From positions 1 through 17,110 of the forward strand of contig JAEZQX010000293.1 of NCBI GenBank assembly GCA_023441105.1: a stretch of 17,110 bases of DNA, in the 5' to 3' direction. Positions 16,546 to 17,110 of this stretch are shown one piece after another. This DNA comes from Pseudomonadota bacterium (GTDB taxonomy: Bacteria; Pseudomonadota; Gammaproteobacteria; Burkholderiales; Burkholderiaceae). How positions within the stretch are numbered: position 1 is the first letter of the stretch; each line of letters starts with the position of its first letter. A model generated the notes under the pieces. The model was given only the letters and a program-made list of their open reading frames with translations. It made no database searches and had not been told where the DNA came from. The translations under genes were made by a program, and so were the position numbers.

Positions 16546-17088
16546 ATGACTCTGATCAAGACCCTGCTCGCCTGCCTGATTCTCCTGGGCCTGCAATTGC
16601 CGGCCACCGCAGCGGCCGATCCGGCCCAGTTCCGGCTCACCGAGGAGCTGCTGCGCAAACTGAAGGCAACCGACGAAGAAGCGAAGAAGCTGGCAGCCGC
16701 CTCGCGCAAGGCCAAGCCGAAGAAGGCCCAGGACGAAGATGACGAGGCCGACGCTGAAGATGAAGATGCCGACGATGATGCCGACGACGACCGCAAGTCC
16801 GGCAAGTCGGACAAGGACGACAGCGTCGAAGGGATCGCCCGCAAGGTCGATGCCGATCCGAAGCTGAAGGCGCTGCTGGCCAGGCACGGCTTGTCGAGCA
16901 TGGACTACGCGATGAGCGTGCATGCCATGCTGCACGCCGGGATGTACCTCATGTTCGAGAGCAGCATGCCCAAACCCAAGGCCACCGAGCTCTACAGCGG
17001 CTATACGAAGGCGCAGCAAGCCAACATCGAGCTGCTCAGGACGAGCGCCACCATGAAGAACGAGTGGGGAGGCAGCAAGGGCAAGTAG
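16546..17088 (+). CDS. Small secreted protein with a highly acidic segment, function unknown
   Basis: I do not recognise a named family. The 180-residue product starts at ATG 16546 and has a signal peptide (TLIKTLLACLILLGLQLPATAA; cleavage near residue 23-24). The mature protein has a Lys/Glu-rich helical stretch (about 30-60), an almost purely Asp/Glu/Ala run (62-82), a Lys/Ser/Asp linker, and a compact helical C-terminal domain (about 93-170, with LKALLARHGLSSMDYAMSVHAML and a Met-rich MLHAGMYLMFESSM). The acidic run comes from repeated GAT/GAC/GAA and GCC codons, suggesting local triplet expansion. It could bind calcium or other cations, but there is no EF-hand or RTX motif. No clear ribosome-binding site is visible. 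It is divergent from the histidine kinase gene, and regulation by that kinase is possible but unsupported. Confidence 0.75.
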   Translation: MTLIKTLLACLILLGLQLPATAAADPAQFRLTEELLRKLKATDEEAKKLAAASRKAKPKKAQDEDDEADAEDEDADDDADDDRKSGKSDKDDSVEGIARKVDADPKLKALLARHGLSSMDYAMSVHAMLHAGMYLMFESSMPKPKATELYSGYTKAQQANIELLRTSATMKNEWGGSKGK

Positions 17089-17110
17089 CCCGCTGCGCAC
17101 GCCGGCGCAC

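Overview
The window is GC-rich (roughly two-thirds G+C by eye), densely coded DNA with no tRNA, rRNA, CRISPR array or recognisable mobile element. GC content, gene families and Shine-Dalgarno use suggest a chromosomal segment of a proteobacterium, most likely a beta-proteobacterium such as a Burkholderiales member. That placement is inference; there is no phylogenetic marker here.

Layout. Positions 60-614 (+) encode a DUF1003 membrane protein. Positions 766-1935 (+) encode a UDP-glucuronate decarboxylase (UXS). Converging on it is a ten-gene operon on the minus strand, read from 12447 down to 1755: dTDP-rhamnose-4-epimerase-like SDR, CDP-tyvelose-epimerase-like SDR, zinc-type medium-chain dehydrogenase, Gfo/Idh/MocA oxidoreductase, GT4 glycosyltransferase, three consecutive CgeB-like glycosyltransferases, a CmoB-like methyltransferase and a clan GH-A glycoside hydrolase. 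Nearly every junction overlaps by 1-13 bases or is separated by about 10, so the block should be translated as a unit. Upstream of it, on the same strand, lies a DUF892 ferritin-like gene (12648-13157). The right end holds a secreted protein of unknown function (13355-14641, +), a two-TM sensor histidine kinase (14724-16409, -) and a small secreted protein with a very acidic stretch (16546-17088, +).

How it works together (inference). UXS, two epimerases and two dehydrogenases would make one or more unusual nucleotide sugars. Four soluble glycosyltransferases would assemble a short glycan, the methyltransferase would decorate it and the hydrolase would trim or remodel it. No flippase, polymerase, polyprenyl-phosphate sugar transferase or export gene is present, so the acceptor is unknown and need not be a lipid-linked polysaccharide.

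Three points stand out. (1) Three intergenic regions carry correctly oriented sequences resembling sigma-54 (-24/-12) promoters that also resemble each other: before UXS, before the ten-gene operon and before the DUF892 gene. This suggests one RpoN regulon. (2) The hydrolase has its barrel halves in reversed order: the WNEPN acid/base motif is at residues 8-12 and the usual N-terminal strands come after the nucleophile motif, as in a circular permutation. (3) The UXS and hydrolase reading frames overlap tail to tail by about 180 bases.
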